In this document: one piece after another, positions 25,985 through 36,059 of the stretch
Layout of the letters: each line of letters begins with the position of its first letter
How positions within the stretch are numbered: the stretch's first letter is position 1
From: Microvirga zambiensis WSM3693
GTDB lineage: Bacteria > Pseudomonadota > Alphaproteobacteria > Rhizobiales > Beijerinckiaceae
DNA: 44,628 bases
Direction: 5' to 3'
NCBI RefSeq assembly: GCF_016735695.1
Contig: NZ_JAERQD010000047.1
Location: 1-44,628, forward strand
Program-made: the position numbers and the translations under genes
The notes under the pieces: generated by a model
Database searches by the model: none
Told to the model about the DNA's origin: nothing
What the model saw: the letters and a program-made list of their open reading frames with translations, nothing else

Positions 25985-26920
25985 GTGGATACCATCTCGA
26001 TTCGCGCTCCAAGCGTCAGCCCGAGTGGCACGAAGATCCGGCGCAGCCTGCGAACCCGCCTGCCCGCGGCCATTGCCCTTCTCCCGACCGCGCTCATCGT
26101 TCTCGTTGTCTATATCGGCTGCATGCTCTGGACCGTGCGGCTTTCGTTCACGAGCTCGACCCTTCTGCCCAAGCTCGACTGGTTCGGCGTGACGCAATAC
26201 ACCCGGCTCTTCGCCAATGACCGTTTCGTCACATCGGCCGAGAACATTTTCATTTTCGGGGCCTTGTTCATCTCGGGCTGCCTCATCATCGGCTTCCTGC
26301 TCGCGGTCTTCATCGACCAGAACGTGCGCGGCGAAGGCCTTTTCCGCACGATCTTTCTCTATCCTTTCTCCATGTCCTTCGTCGTCACCGGCGTTGCGTG
26401 GCAATGGTTCCTGAATCCCGCCCTGGGCCTGCAAAAACTCGTCCGCGACATGGGATTCGAGACCTTCACCTTCGACTGGATCGTGAACCAGAGAATGGCG
26501 ATCTACACCATCGTCATCGCCGGCCTCTGGCACGGCTCCGGCCTCACCATGGCCATCATGCTCGCTGGCCTGCGCGGCGTGGACAAGGATCTCTGGAAGG
26601 CCGCCAAGATCGACGGCATCCCGACCTGGCGCGTCTATACATCCGTCGTTCTGCCGCTGCTCCGGCCGATGGTCGTCACCGCAGTGGTGCTGCTCGCGAC
26701 CGGTGTCGTGAAGCTCTACGACCTCGTGGTCGCCATGACCCTCGGCGGCCCCGGCATCGCCACCGAAGTGCCGGCGAAATTCGTCATGGACCACCTGTTC
26801 GAGCGCAACAACATCGGACTGGGAACCGCCGCCGCGACGATGATGCTGATCACGGTCGTGATCGTGCTCGCCCCCTGGGTCTATGTCCGCTACGTCCGTC
26901 CGCAAGGGAGCCACGCATGA
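25985..26920 (+). CDS. Sugar ABC transporter permease 1 (MalF type)
   Basis: A 311-residue inner-membrane protein with about six helices. The first is LPTALIVLVVYIGCMLWTV after a basic N-terminus. The cytoplasmic EAA loop is present as LWKAAKIDGIPTWRVYTSVVLP, which docks with the ATPase. It starts with GTG and ends in an ATGA overlap with the second permease gene, so the two are translationally coupled. Family and partner genes place it in a CUT1 sugar importer. No lesions. Confidence 0.92.
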   Translation: MDTISIRAPSVSPSGTKIRRSLRTRLPAAIALLPTALIVLVVYIGCMLWTVRLSFTSSTLLPKLDWFGVTQYTRLFANDRFVTSAENIFIFGALFISGCLIIGFLLAVFIDQNVRGEGLFRTIFLYPFSMSFVVTGVAWQWFLNPALGLQKLVRDMGFETFTFDWIVNQRMAIYTIVIAGLWHGSGLTMAIMLAGLRGVDKDLWKAAKIDGIPTWRVYTSVVLPLLRPMVVTAVVLLATGVVKLYDLVVAMTLGGPGIATEVPAKFVMDHLFERNNIGLGTAAATMMLITVVIVLAPWVYVRYVRPQGSHA

Positions 26921-27801
26921 ACGCCGCAGAGCCGCAGGGCCGCCGCCCTCACCGTCTCACCGTCGGGCGCATCGGCGTCTATGCTTTCCTGGCGACGTCG
27001 GCCCTGTTCTTCCTGCTGCCGCTCTGGATCATGGTGATGACGTCGCTCAAGCCCATGGAGGAGATCCGGCTCGGCAACATCCTCGCCCTGCCCGCCGCCA
27101 TGACCTTCGAAGCCTGGACGAAAGCTTGGTCTTCCGCTTGCACAGGTCTCGAGTGCAACGGCATCAGCGTCGGCTTCTGGAATTCGGTGCGGATCCTGAT
27201 CCCCTCGGTGATTCTTTCGATCATCGCCGGCGCGGTCAACGGCTACGCCCTGTCGTTCTGGCGCGTGAAGGGCGCCAACGTGATGTTCGGCATCCTGCTG
27301 CTCGGCGCCTTTATCCCCTACCAGGTCTTCCTCTATCCCCTGGTGCGCATCTTCTCGCTGACCGGGGTCTACAATTCACTGCTCTGCATCGTGGTCGTGC
27401 ATGTGATCTTCGGCCTTCCCACCATGACGCTCCTGTTCCGCAATTATTATGCGGGCCTGCCGCTCGAGCTGTTCAAGGCAGCGCGCATCGATGGCGGCGG
27501 GTTCTGGTCGATCTTCTTCCGCGTCATCCTGCCCATGTCGACGCCCATCATCGTGGTCGCGGCGATCCTGCAGGTGACCGGCATCTGGAACGACTTCATC
27601 TTCGGCCTGACGTTCGCCGGCCGCCAGAACCTACCCATGACCGTGCAGCTGAACAACATCGTCAACTCGACCCAGGGCGAGCGCGCCTACAACGTCGACA
27701 TGGCCGCCACCATGCTCGCGGCGCTCGTTCCGCTCGTCGTCTATTTCGTCTCCGGCCGCTGGTTCGTCCGCGGCATCGCCGCCGGCGCTGTGAAGGGATA
27801 A
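26917..27801 (+). CDS. Sugar ABC transporter permease 2 (MalG type)
   Basis: A 294-residue inner-membrane protein starting MNAAEPQGRRPHRLTVGRIG. It has six helices, and the EAA loop reads LFKAARIDGGGFWSIFFRVILP. A loop after helix 1 contains two Cys (SACTGLECNG), a feature seen in glucose-type CUT1 permeases. The frame is open far upstream (to 26398), but the ATG at 26917 in the ATGA overlap is the evident start. It pairs with permease 1. Confidence 0.92.
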   Translation: MNAAEPQGRRPHRLTVGRIGVYAFLATSALFFLLPLWIMVMTSLKPMEEIRLGNILALPAAMTFEAWTKAWSSACTGLECNGISVGFWNSVRILIPSVILSIIAGAVNGYALSFWRVKGANVMFGILLLGAFIPYQVFLYPLVRIFSLTGVYNSLLCIVVVHVIFGLPTMTLLFRNYYAGLPLELFKAARIDGGGFWSIFFRVILPMSTPIIVVAAILQVTGIWNDFIFGLTFAGRQNLPMTVQLNNIVNSTQGERAYNVDMAATMLAALVPLVVYFVSGRWFVRGIAAGAVKG

Positions 27802-27804
27802 GGC

Positions 27805-28884
<1,080 letters not shown>

Positions 28885-28954
28885 CATCACCGACATCGCG
28901 ACCGGACCGTTGAGACCGCCCGTCGCGCCTGCCTTCACGAACCCTGAGGATTCC

Positions 28955-29722
28955 ATGAGCGTCACCGATATTCTTTCCATCCAGCTTTATACCTTGCGAT
29001 CCATGGAGGATCTCGATCTCATCCTCGACACGGTCGCTGATGCCGGCTACCGCAACGTGGAAACGGTCGGCTCGCATCTCGACAAGGCGGCGGAGGTTCG
29101 CTCCAAGCTCGATGCGCGCGGCCTCAAGGCGTCTTCCAGCCATGTCAGCATGGCCGCCTTGCGCGAGAAGCCCGATGCCGTCGTCGATGCCTGCCGCACG
29201 CTCGGGCTCACGCATCTCTACATGCCGGCCGTTCCGCCGGAAGAGCGCGACATGGCGGCGGACGGCTGGCGTTCGCTCGGCCGCGAGCTGGGCCAGATTG
29301 CCGAGCGCTTTCAGTCGAAAGGAATCCGCCTTGGCTATCACAACCACCATTGGGAGCTGAAGCCGAAGGATGGCGCGAAGACCGCGCTCGAACTGATCTT
29401 CGAGGCTGCCGGATCGAGCCCGCTCACCTGGCAGGTCGACGTCGCCTGGCTCGTGCGCGGCAATGCCGATCCCAAGGAGTGGATCGACCGCTATCGCAGC
29501 AGGGTGACTGCCGCGCACGTCAAGGACATTGCGCCCGCAGGTCAGAACGAAGACCAGGACGGCTGGGCCGATGTCGGCTCCGGCACCCTCAACTGGCGCG
29601 ATCTCTGGCGCGTGTGCCGCGACGCAGGCGCCGAATGGATGGTGGTCGAGCACGACAAGCCGGTGAACCCGGCACAGACGGCCCGCAACAGCTTTGCGTT
29701 CCTGCGCAACATCGAGGATTGA
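28955..29722 (+). CDS. Sugar phosphate isomerase/epimerase-like TIM-barrel protein
   Basis: A 255-residue AP-endonuclease-2-like TIM barrel. SIQLYTLRS is strand 1; metal-ligand positions are suggested by YHNHHWEL (about 128-135), QVDVAWLV and AHVKDI, the usual Glu/Asp/His set of the family. ATG 28955 with GAGGA upstream is chosen; the frame continues back into the ATPase gene. Proteins of this family in thu-type and related operons act as isomerases, epimerases or lyases on keto-sugars. The exact reaction is not predictable. Confidence 0.85.
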   Translation: MSVTDILSIQLYTLRSMEDLDLILDTVADAGYRNVETVGSHLDKAAEVRSKLDARGLKASSSHVSMAALREKPDAVVDACRTLGLTHLYMPAVPPEERDMAADGWRSLGRELGQIAERFQSKGIRLGYHNHHWELKPKDGAKTALELIFEAAGSSPLTWQVDVAWLVRGNADPKEWIDRYRSRVTAAHVKDIAPAGQNEDQDGWADVGSGTLNWRDLWRVCRDAGAEWMVVEHDKPVNPAQTARNSFAFLRNIED

Positions 29723-29727
29723 CGATC

Positions 29728-30903
<1,176 letters not shown>

Positions 30904-30939
30904 GGCCCGCTCCACTCATTGCGACAGAAAGAAAGAAAA

Positions 30940-31584
30940 ATGCGGGAAGCACTCATCGTGTGGGGCGGCTGGCACGGCCATGAGCCGGAGCAATGCGCGG
31001 GCATCGTTGCCGAGATGCTGCGGGACGAGGGTTTTCAGGTGCACCTGGAAACCTCCACCCGGGCTTTCGTCAGTCCCACGCTCTCCACGATGAGCCTCGT
31101 CGTGCCGATCTATACGATGTCGAAGATCGAAAAGGACGAGGTTGCCGGCCTGTCGAAGGCCGTGCGCGAAGGCACTGGCCTTGCCGGCTTCCACGGCGGC
31201 ATGGGCGACGCCTTCCGCGAGGCAGTCGAGTACCAGTTCATGTGCGGTGGCCAGTGGGTGGCTCACCCCGGCAACATCATCGACTACCGCGTGAACATCA
31301 CGCGCCCCGACGACCCGGTCATGCAGGGCATCCAGGATTTCGACTATCATTCCGAGCAGTACTACATGCATGTGGACCCCTCGAACGAGGTCCTGGCGAC
31401 GACCACCTTCTCCGGCGAGCATGCCCCCTGGATCGAAGGCGTCGTCATGCCGGTGGTCTGGAAGCGCAGTCACGGCCAGGGCCGCGTGTTCTACAGCTCG
31501 CTCGGACACGTGGCGAAGGAATTCGACGTGCCCGAAATGCGCACCATCCTCCGCCGCGGCATGGTCTGGGCCGCGCGGGAATGA
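30940..31584 (+). CDS. ThuA-like protein (trehalose-utilisation family)
   Basis: A 214-residue protein of the ThuA / type 1 glutamine-amidotransferase-like fold: ALIVWGGWHGHEPEQ at the start, GLAGFHGGMGDAF in the middle, and RVFYSSLGHVAKEFD near the end are its typical blocks. The ATG at 30940 is preferred over a TTG at 30919; the upstream AGAAAGAAAG is only a weak ribosome site. It is the last gene of the plus-strand sugar operon and ends seven bases from the convergent lipoprotein gene. ThuA acts with ThuB in catabolism of trehalose and related sugars, but its chemistry is poorly defined. Confidence 0.9.
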   Translation: MREALIVWGGWHGHEPEQCAGIVAEMLRDEGFQVHLETSTRAFVSPTLSTMSLVVPIYTMSKIEKDEVAGLSKAVREGTGLAGFHGGMGDAFREAVEYQFMCGGQWVAHPGNIIDYRVNITRPDDPVMQGIQDFDYHSEQYYMHVDPSNEVLATTTFSGEHAPWIEGVVMPVVWKRSHGQGRVFYSSLGHVAKEFDVPEMRTILRRGMVWAARE

Positions 31585-31591
31585 GCAGGAG

Positions 31592-31921
31592 CTACTGCGC
31601 AGGCGGTGCGGCAGCTCCGGAGGGCGGAGCCGACGCCGGCTCCGGCGCAGGTGCGGCTGCAGCCGAGCCACCACGGACATAGCGCTGGATGACGGCCGCC
31701 GTGCGCTGGCCATCGGCGGCGAGATTCGTATCTGCCGCATAGGGTGGCCAGGGATCGGCGGTATGAATGACCTTGTTCCAGGCAATGGCATCGCCTGCTT
31801 CCATGGTCACGGAATCGCGATGCTTCGTATAGTCGATGCAGCCGCCGACGCAGAGCGCCGGCATCACATACAGAAGCGTTCTGAACCGGCTATTATTTCT
31901 TGACGATCTTCTTGCCGACAT
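31592..31921 (-). CDS. Small predicted lipoprotein downstream of cpaC
   Basis: From the ATG at 31921 it encodes 109 residues: a basic, Ser/Arg-rich start, a hydrophobic stretch (LLYVMPALCV) and a lipobox-like VGGC, so the mature protein would begin CIDYTKHRDSVTM. The middle (AWNKVIHTADPWPP) looks conserved in character, and the last 25 residues are Ala/Pro-rich. It overlaps the secretin gene by 29 bases, suggesting co-translation and a role in the Tad pilus outer-membrane complex, perhaps a CpaD/pilotin-like function. No family was recognised; it does not look like classical CpaD. Confidence 0.65.
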   Translation of the reverse strand: MSARRSSRNNSRFRTLLYVMPALCVGGCIDYTKHRDSVTMEAGDAIAWNKVIHTADPWPPYAADTNLAADGQRTAAVIQRYVRGGSAAAAPAPEPASAPPSGAAAPPAQ

Positions 31922-33359
31922 TGCGCTTTTCCGACTGCAGTTCGACGATATGCCCATAGGGACCGATCACGCCCTCGCCGTCTGCGAAGCGCTTCTGCAT
32001 GTTGCTGTCCACTTCGAGCGATCCCATCAGGAAGAATTCCAGATCATTGCTGGGCTTGGATCCATCGAGAGGAGTGCGCAGCGGCTGTCCGGGTTTGGCC
32101 GGTCGCACCAATCGCGGCGTTACGATGATGACCAGATCCGTTTCCTGCTCCTGGAATCCCGAGGAGCGGAAGAGCGCGCCGATAACGGGCAGCTGGCCGA
32201 TCCAGGGAAGCTGCTCCTGGTTCTTGGAATGCATAGACTGAAGAAGGCCTGCCATCGCGAAGCTCTGGCCGTCTCGGACCTCGATGGAGGTGCTTGCCCG
32301 CCGCGTGATGAAGGCCGGCACCGAAACCAGACCGGCATTCACCCGCACGGAATTGTCGACCTGGCTAACCTCCGGTTCGAGCTTCAGGTTGATGAGACCG
32401 TTCTCCAGCACCACCGGCGTGAAGCTGAGGCGGACGCCGTATTCCTTGTAGTCGACGCTGACGCTGTCATTGGACGCAACCGGAATCGGCACTTCGCCGC
32501 CTGCGAGGAAGCTGGCCTTCTCCCCGGAAAGGGCAATGAGATTGGGCTCGGCCAGGCGGCGCGCCAGTCCCTTCTCCTCGAGCGCCTGCACCAGGATGTC
32601 GGCGCTGATGCCCCTGCCGAGAAAATTCGCAATCAGCGTGCCGAATGGGGAGGCTCCGCTCGGCAGCAGTGGATTGAAGCGAACGACGCCGTCCTCTATT
32701 TCCTCTTCGCCCCGAGGCAGGTAGCCCCCAGTTCTGACATCCCTTCTGTTGCCCAGTCCACGCCAGCTGATGCCGAGCTCGCGCCCTGCGCTGCGGTTGG
32801 CTTCGATGAAACGCACCTCCAGCATGACCTGCTGTCCGCCGGTCACGCGAAGCGCATTGATGACTCCGTCCGAGCCGTACTGCTCCGCAATTTCGAGCGC
32901 CTTGCGCAAGGCAATCCCATCGGGAACCGTACCGCTCAAGCGCAGCCTTCCATTGATGGTTTCGACCCTGATATTGGCCTGAGGGATCACCTCCCGGATC
33001 GAATCGGCGAGATCGGGCGTGTCCGCACCAACCTCGACGTTGACCGTTCCCATCAGCTCGTCGGCCGTGTCGTAAACGGCAACATTGGTCCGGCCTTCCG
33101 CCCTGCCCAGAACGTAAAAGGATTGGCTCGTGAGAGGAACCGCCGTCGCCACGTCGGGATTGCCGACCACGACGCGACCGACATTCGCTAACGTCCTCGC
33201 GGTCAGGAATTGCCCGCGGGCGACATCGATCTCACCGATCGCCCGCCCCTTGCTGAAGCGGAGCAGACGTTCCTGCGCTTGGGAGGGCGACGCGCTCAGG
33301 AACATTCCGGAGGCAATGAGAAGGATCAAAGCGAGCACGCCGAAGAGCGCCTTCCACAT
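31893..33359 (-). CDS. cpaC: Tad/Flp pilus outer-membrane secretin CpaC (RcpA)
   Basis: A 488-residue secretin. Residues 1-29 are a signal peptide (ends SPSQAQE). The pilus N-terminal domain follows (VVVGNPDVATAVPLTSQSFYVLGRAEGRTNVAVYD in type; key motif VLGRAEG), then a BON-like part and the secretin domain with VPIPVASND, YKEYGVRLSFTPVV and the C-terminal QLPWIGQLPVIGALFRS and VIIVTPRLV motifs. The ATG at 33359 has a GGGGCGG upstream. It forms the pore for the Flp pilus. It points away from the rest of the tad genes, an unusual layout compared with cpaA-B-C-D-E-F. Confidence 0.93.
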   Translation of the reverse strand: MWKALFGVLALILLIASGMFLSASPSQAQERLLRFSKGRAIGEIDVARGQFLTARTLANVGRVVVGNPDVATAVPLTSQSFYVLGRAEGRTNVAVYDTADELMGTVNVEVGADTPDLADSIREVIPQANIRVETINGRLRLSGTVPDGIALRKALEIAEQYGSDGVINALRVTGGQQVMLEVRFIEANRSAGRELGISWRGLGNRRDVRTGGYLPRGEEEIEDGVVRFNPLLPSGASPFGTLIANFLGRGISADILVQALEEKGLARRLAEPNLIALSGEKASFLAGGEVPIPVASNDSVSVDYKEYGVRLSFTPVVLENGLINLKLEPEVSQVDNSVRVNAGLVSVPAFITRRASTSIEVRDGQSFAMAGLLQSMHSKNQEQLPWIGQLPVIGALFRSSGFQEQETDLVIIVTPRLVRPAKPGQPLRTPLDGSKPSNDLEFFLMGSLEVDSNMQKRFADGEGVIGPYGHIVELQSEKRNVGKKIVKK

Positions 33360-33453
33360 GACCCGCCCCTGTGCCTCACAAACCCCTGCCCACATGTCGA
33401 GAACCCGCCTTTTCTTAGGCTTTTTCTAGGTTGCCGCCAGAGACTGAGTCCAT

Positions 33454-33473
33454 TCGGCCTAACGGCCTAGACT
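33454..33473. repeat. GGCC-N4-GGCC-TAGACT motif, copy 1
   Basis: TCGGCC-TAAC-GGCCTAGACT. The GGCC arms form an interrupted palindrome. The same 20-base pattern recurs exactly 72 bases later, and the palindromic core recurs upstream of cpaF. Candidate regulator-binding site for the pilus locus. Confidence 0.6.
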
Positions 33474-33525
33474 TGCCCGACGGCCTGAAACTCAGACGGT
33501 ATGGTCGAGGCCAGCCCATGTCGCC

Positions 33526-33545
33526 TCGGCCATATGGCCTAGACT
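33526..33545. repeat. GGCC-N4-GGCC-TAGACT motif, copy 2
   Basis: TCGGCC-ATAT-GGCCTAGACT, where GGCCATATGGCC is a perfect 12-bp palindrome. It matches copy 1 outside the four central bases. It lies in the same divergent region between cpaC and the TadD-like gene. Confidence 0.6.
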
Positions 33546-33660
33546 GCTCGCCCTGCGTTTACCCTTTGAATCGGAAGGTGAGACATTTGACAGCACCTCG
33601 GCCCGGAAGCACTTGCGGCTAAAGATGATACATTGCTACATCAATGATCCTTCCGCATGA

Positions 33661-33677
33661 ATTGCCCTTAGGGAACG
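33661..33677 (+). repeat. 17-mer repeat around CCCTTAGGG, copy 1
   Basis: ATTGCCCTTAGGGAACG, matched 16 of 17 by the reverse complement of 43044-43060. Both copies are in non-coding DNA upstream of tad genes. The core CCCT-T-AGGG is a near-palindrome. Confidence 0.5.
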
Positions 33678-33738
33678 ACAGCGGATCCATTTGACTTGAG
33701 CAGTCCCGGAGAGAACCGGGCAGGAAGTGCATGGGGTT

Positions 33739-34260
33739 ATGCTGATGTGGCCATCCACACGCAGTTTGGCAGTCGGGCTGGTGATGTGTATCGCCCTTCC
33801 CCTGTCAGCCTGCAACAGCGCCGGGGCGCTCTCAAGCTTTAGTGACGGGCCCGCCGCACTCGAACTGCCCGCCACCGTCGATGCCTATCCGGATGGAGAG
33901 GTGCTCCACGTAGCGAAGACGCAATTTGCAGAAGGGAATTTCGGTCACGCGGCCCGTTACTACGAGCGGGCGGTCGAGATCATGCCGAAAAACCCTGAGG
34001 CATGGCTCGGCCTGGCTGCCTCCTACGATCGGGTGCGCCGCTTCGACCTCGCCGACCGGGCCTACCGGGAAGCGGGTCTTCTGATCGGCGATCGCGCCGA
34101 ATATTACAATAACATCGGCTATTCCTATCTGCTGCGCGGCGACGTCGCCAAAGCGCGCACCAACTTTCTCAGAGCCTATGAGCTCGACCCGGCGAGCATC
34201 ACGGTCAACAACAACCTGGACCTTCTGCGGGATGGCATATCCCGCTCCAGGAAGACCTGA
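33739..34260 (+). CDS. TadD-like TPR lipoprotein
   Basis: About 173 residues. A signal peptide with lipobox LSAC (about residue 25) makes it a lipoprotein. TPR-like helices follow from about residue 55 (AKTQFAEGNFGHAARYYERAVEIMPKN in type, with AARYYERAVEIMP and ADRAYREAGLL as recognisable repeats, and NNIGYSYLLRGDVAKA). TadD proteins of this size assist secretin assembly or localisation in Tad systems. Starts at 33739 or 33745 are both plausible; a GTG at 33727 sits too close to the AGGA. It is the first rightward gene of the locus. Confidence 0.8.
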   Translation: MLMWPSTRSLAVGLVMCIALPLSACNSAGALSSFSDGPAALELPATVDAYPDGEVLHVAKTQFAEGNFGHAARYYERAVEIMPKNPEAWLGLAASYDRVRRFDLADRAYREAGLLIGDRAEYYNNIGYSYLLRGDVAKARTNFLRAYELDPASITVNNNLDLLRDGISRSRKT

Positions 34261-34273
34261 ACCGGCCGCTTTC

Positions 34274-35569
34274 ATGCAGCCCCACCTGACCGATATCAAG
34301 ACTGCGGAGAGCTGCGACGCAAGCATGAGTGGGAACGACCCAATTGAACCCGTTCAAACAAGATCAGGCCGTGCTTCATCAAGCCCGCCTTCATGGTTTT
34401 GCACGGCCGTCGTCGCCTTCGCGACCCTCAACGTTGTCTTTCTGACCCTAGCCGCCTTGGGCGGCAGCTGGATATTCGATCGCCACCAGCGCATCGTCCC
34501 TGTGGATTTCGTCAGCTTCTGGACGACCGGCCGGATGCTGCAGACAGGCCCGGCGGCCGAAATCTACGATTGGGCGCGGCATCGGGTGGCAGAGATCGAG
34601 CTGATGGGCGAGAGAGATACCAGGCGTTATCTGTGGCACAATCCGCCGGTTTTCCTCCTTGCGGTCGCTCCACTGGCGTTCCTACCCTATGCCACAGCCT
34701 ATGTGGCATGGCTGGGCGCTACCTTTGCGGCCTATGCCGCAACCATTCGTCTCATCCTTCCCCACATCCGTCTGCCCCGGATCGTTATGGGAGCCGTGGG
34801 GTTCCCTGGAAGCCTCTGGACGGCCGTTACCGGTCAGAACGGCTTTCTCACCGCCGCCCTGGTCGGCGGCACTCTCCTGCTGATCGACAAGCGTCCGATT
34901 GCGGCCGGGATTCTGCTCGGCCTTCTCACCTATAAGCCGCAATTCGGCATCCTCTTCCCCCTTGTCCTGGTGGCAACAGGCCGGTGGATGGTTTTCGGAG
35001 CGGCTGCCTTAACGACACTTGCCCTCTTTATCGTAACGGCATCTGCTTTCGGCTTCGATACATGGGTTGCCTTCTGGCGTTCCATCGCTGTCACCCAGAA
35101 GGCCATTCTTGCCGACGGGATCATGGGAACCAACAAACTGCAATCGTTTTACGGGATAGCGCTCTGGTCGACCGGGAGCACGACGGTCGCCTGGACGATA
35201 CAGGCTCTTGTGACGACGGCGAGCGCTGCCGGTGCCCTATGGGCTTGGCGCAGCGAGATCTCGCCCGACCTCAAGGCGGCGACCATGGGAATTGCTGTCC
35301 TGCTCGCAACTCCATACGTCCTGATCTACGATCTGCCCGTGCTTTCCATCCCGATGGCGTTCCTGATCCGCTTTGCAGGGTATCGCGGCGTCTGTGCATC
35401 CGATGCAGCTGTCCTGGTGACTGCCTGCGTTCTGGTCTTCATTTTCCCTATGGTCATGATCGCCACGGGACTCCTCGCGCAGATCATGATCGCAGGGCTC
35501 ATCATCCGTCATATCCTCGACGAGCACGCATGCCGATCGGTGCCGGCAGCCGTCCGGCTTGCCAGATAG
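34274..35569 (+). CDS. Polytopic membrane protein, GT87/DUF2029-like
   Basis: About 431 residues with nine or more hydrophobic helices. The periplasmic-loop wording IVPVDFVSFWTTGRML and HNPPVFLLAVAPLAFLP followed by GLLTYKPQFGILFPLVL is typical of the DUF2029 (GT87) family, polyprenyl-phosphate-sugar-dependent mannosyl/arabinosyltransferase relatives. Start is uncertain: ATG 34274 or ATG 34325, neither with a strong ribosome site. It lies 13 bases after the TadD-like gene and before flp. A glycosyltransferase inside a pilus locus suggests pilin or surface-glycan modification, but this is inference; it may be unrelated to pili. Confidence 0.75.
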   Translation: MQPHLTDIKTAESCDASMSGNDPIEPVQTRSGRASSSPPSWFCTAVVAFATLNVVFLTLAALGGSWIFDRHQRIVPVDFVSFWTTGRMLQTGPAAEIYDWARHRVAEIELMGERDTRRYLWHNPPVFLLAVAPLAFLPYATAYVAWLGATFAAYAATIRLILPHIRLPRIVMGAVGFPGSLWTAVTGQNGFLTAALVGGTLLLIDKRPIAAGILLGLLTYKPQFGILFPLVLVATGRWMVFGAAALTTLALFIVTASAFGFDTWVAFWRSIAVTQKAILADGIMGTNKLQSFYGIALWSTGSTTVAWTIQALVTTASAAGALWAWRSEISPDLKAATMGIAVLLATPYVLIYDLPVLSIPMAFLIRFAGYRGVCASDAAVLVTACVLVFIFPMVMIATGLLAQIMIAGLIIRHILDEHACRSVPAAVRLAR

Positions 35570-35723
35570 ATGCTTTCGAGATCGGAGTTATGCGAGCCGA
35601 CTTGCTGTTAGGCCGTTCGGTCGAGGCTCTGGCGCGGTGCAAGCCTAAGCCATCAGGCTGAATGGACCCACACACAAAAAGCGCCTCTGAATAGTGTCGC
35701 ACAGGCTTAGGGTCTGTGGGGGT

Positions 35724-35741
35724 GTTGCAGAAAAATGCAAC
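35724..35741 (+). other. Small hairpin in the flp leader
   Basis: GTTGCA and TGCAAC form a perfect 6-bp stem with loop GAAAAA, 29 bases before the flp ATG and just ahead of its GGGGAG ribosome site. It may stabilise the leader of a highly expressed pilin mRNA. Regulatory meaning is unproven. Confidence 0.4.
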
Positions 35742-35770
35742 GGACCAGTACTAAGTCGGGGAGTTAAACC

Positions 35771-35959
35771 ATGAAATCTCTCGCTACACGCTTCATCAAA
35801 GACGAATCCGGCGCGACCGCCATCGAGTACGCTCTCATCGCCTGCGGCCTCGCAGTGGTGATTGTCGCCATCTTCGCGAGCGGCGGCCCAGTCGACGATA
35901 TGCTCACAGGGCTGTTCGAACGGGTCGGCTCCATCGTCGATAATGCTCCGAGCACTTAG
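35771..35959 (+). CDS. flp: Flp/Fap-type major pilin (type IVb)
   Basis: A 62-residue pilin precursor. The leader MKSLATRFIKDESG ends in the prepilin-peptidase Gly14, and the mature protein starts ATAIEYALIACGL, with the conserved Glu at +5 and Tyr at +6 followed by a 20-residue hydrophobic helix. This is the exact Flp pattern (G/XXXXEY). A GGGGAG ribosome site lies upstream and a strong hairpin downstream, as expected for an abundant product. It is processed by CpaA (next gene) and polymerised by CpaF/TadB/TadC. Confidence 0.96.
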   Translation: MKSLATRFIKDESGATAIEYALIACGLAVVIVAIFASGGPVDDMLTGLFERVGSIVDNAPST

Positions 35960-35980
35960 CACTCGGTAAAAACAATCCCT

Positions 35981-36013
35981 GGCGACGGAGGAGAGACGAG
36001 CTCCTCCGTCGCC
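35981..36013 (+). terminator. Hairpin after flp (terminator or attenuator)
   Basis: A perfect 13-bp stem (GGCGACGGAGGAG with CTCCTCCGTCGCC) and 7-base loop follow the flp stop by about 20 bases; a short CTTTT lies eight bases beyond. It likely terminates most transcripts after the pilin gene or protects the pilin mRNA, letting some read through to cpaA. Confidence 0.75.
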
Positions 36014-36059
36014 GGCGTCACTTTTCCAAGCATCTGTCTGCACACATCGAGAAGCCGAC

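Larger units (their letters stand above)
33360..33738. other. Divergent promoter region of the tad locus
   Basis: About 380 bases between cpaC (leftward) and the TadD-like gene (rightward), with no gene seen. It holds two copies of a 20-base motif (33454-33473 and 33526-33545) and one copy of a 17-mer (33661-33677), described separately. A small CCCGG/CCGGG stem lies at 33705-33720 just before the ribosome site. Promoters for both directions must lie here. Confidence 0.5.

Noticed and set aside
26398..26916. N-terminal extension of the second permease
   Set aside because: The frame is open, but the extension lies over permease 1; the ATGA overlap start at 26917 gives the right size.
31588..31618. 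GGAGCT/AGCTCC inverted repeat at the convergent end of thuA and the lipoprotein gene
   Set aside because: The stem is only 6 bp with a long loop and no T-run, and it overlaps coding sequence; too weak to call a terminator.
31836..33191. Plus-strand frame of 451 codons opposite cpaC
   Set aside because: Antisense shadow; the secretin on the minus strand has all family motifs and a signal peptide.
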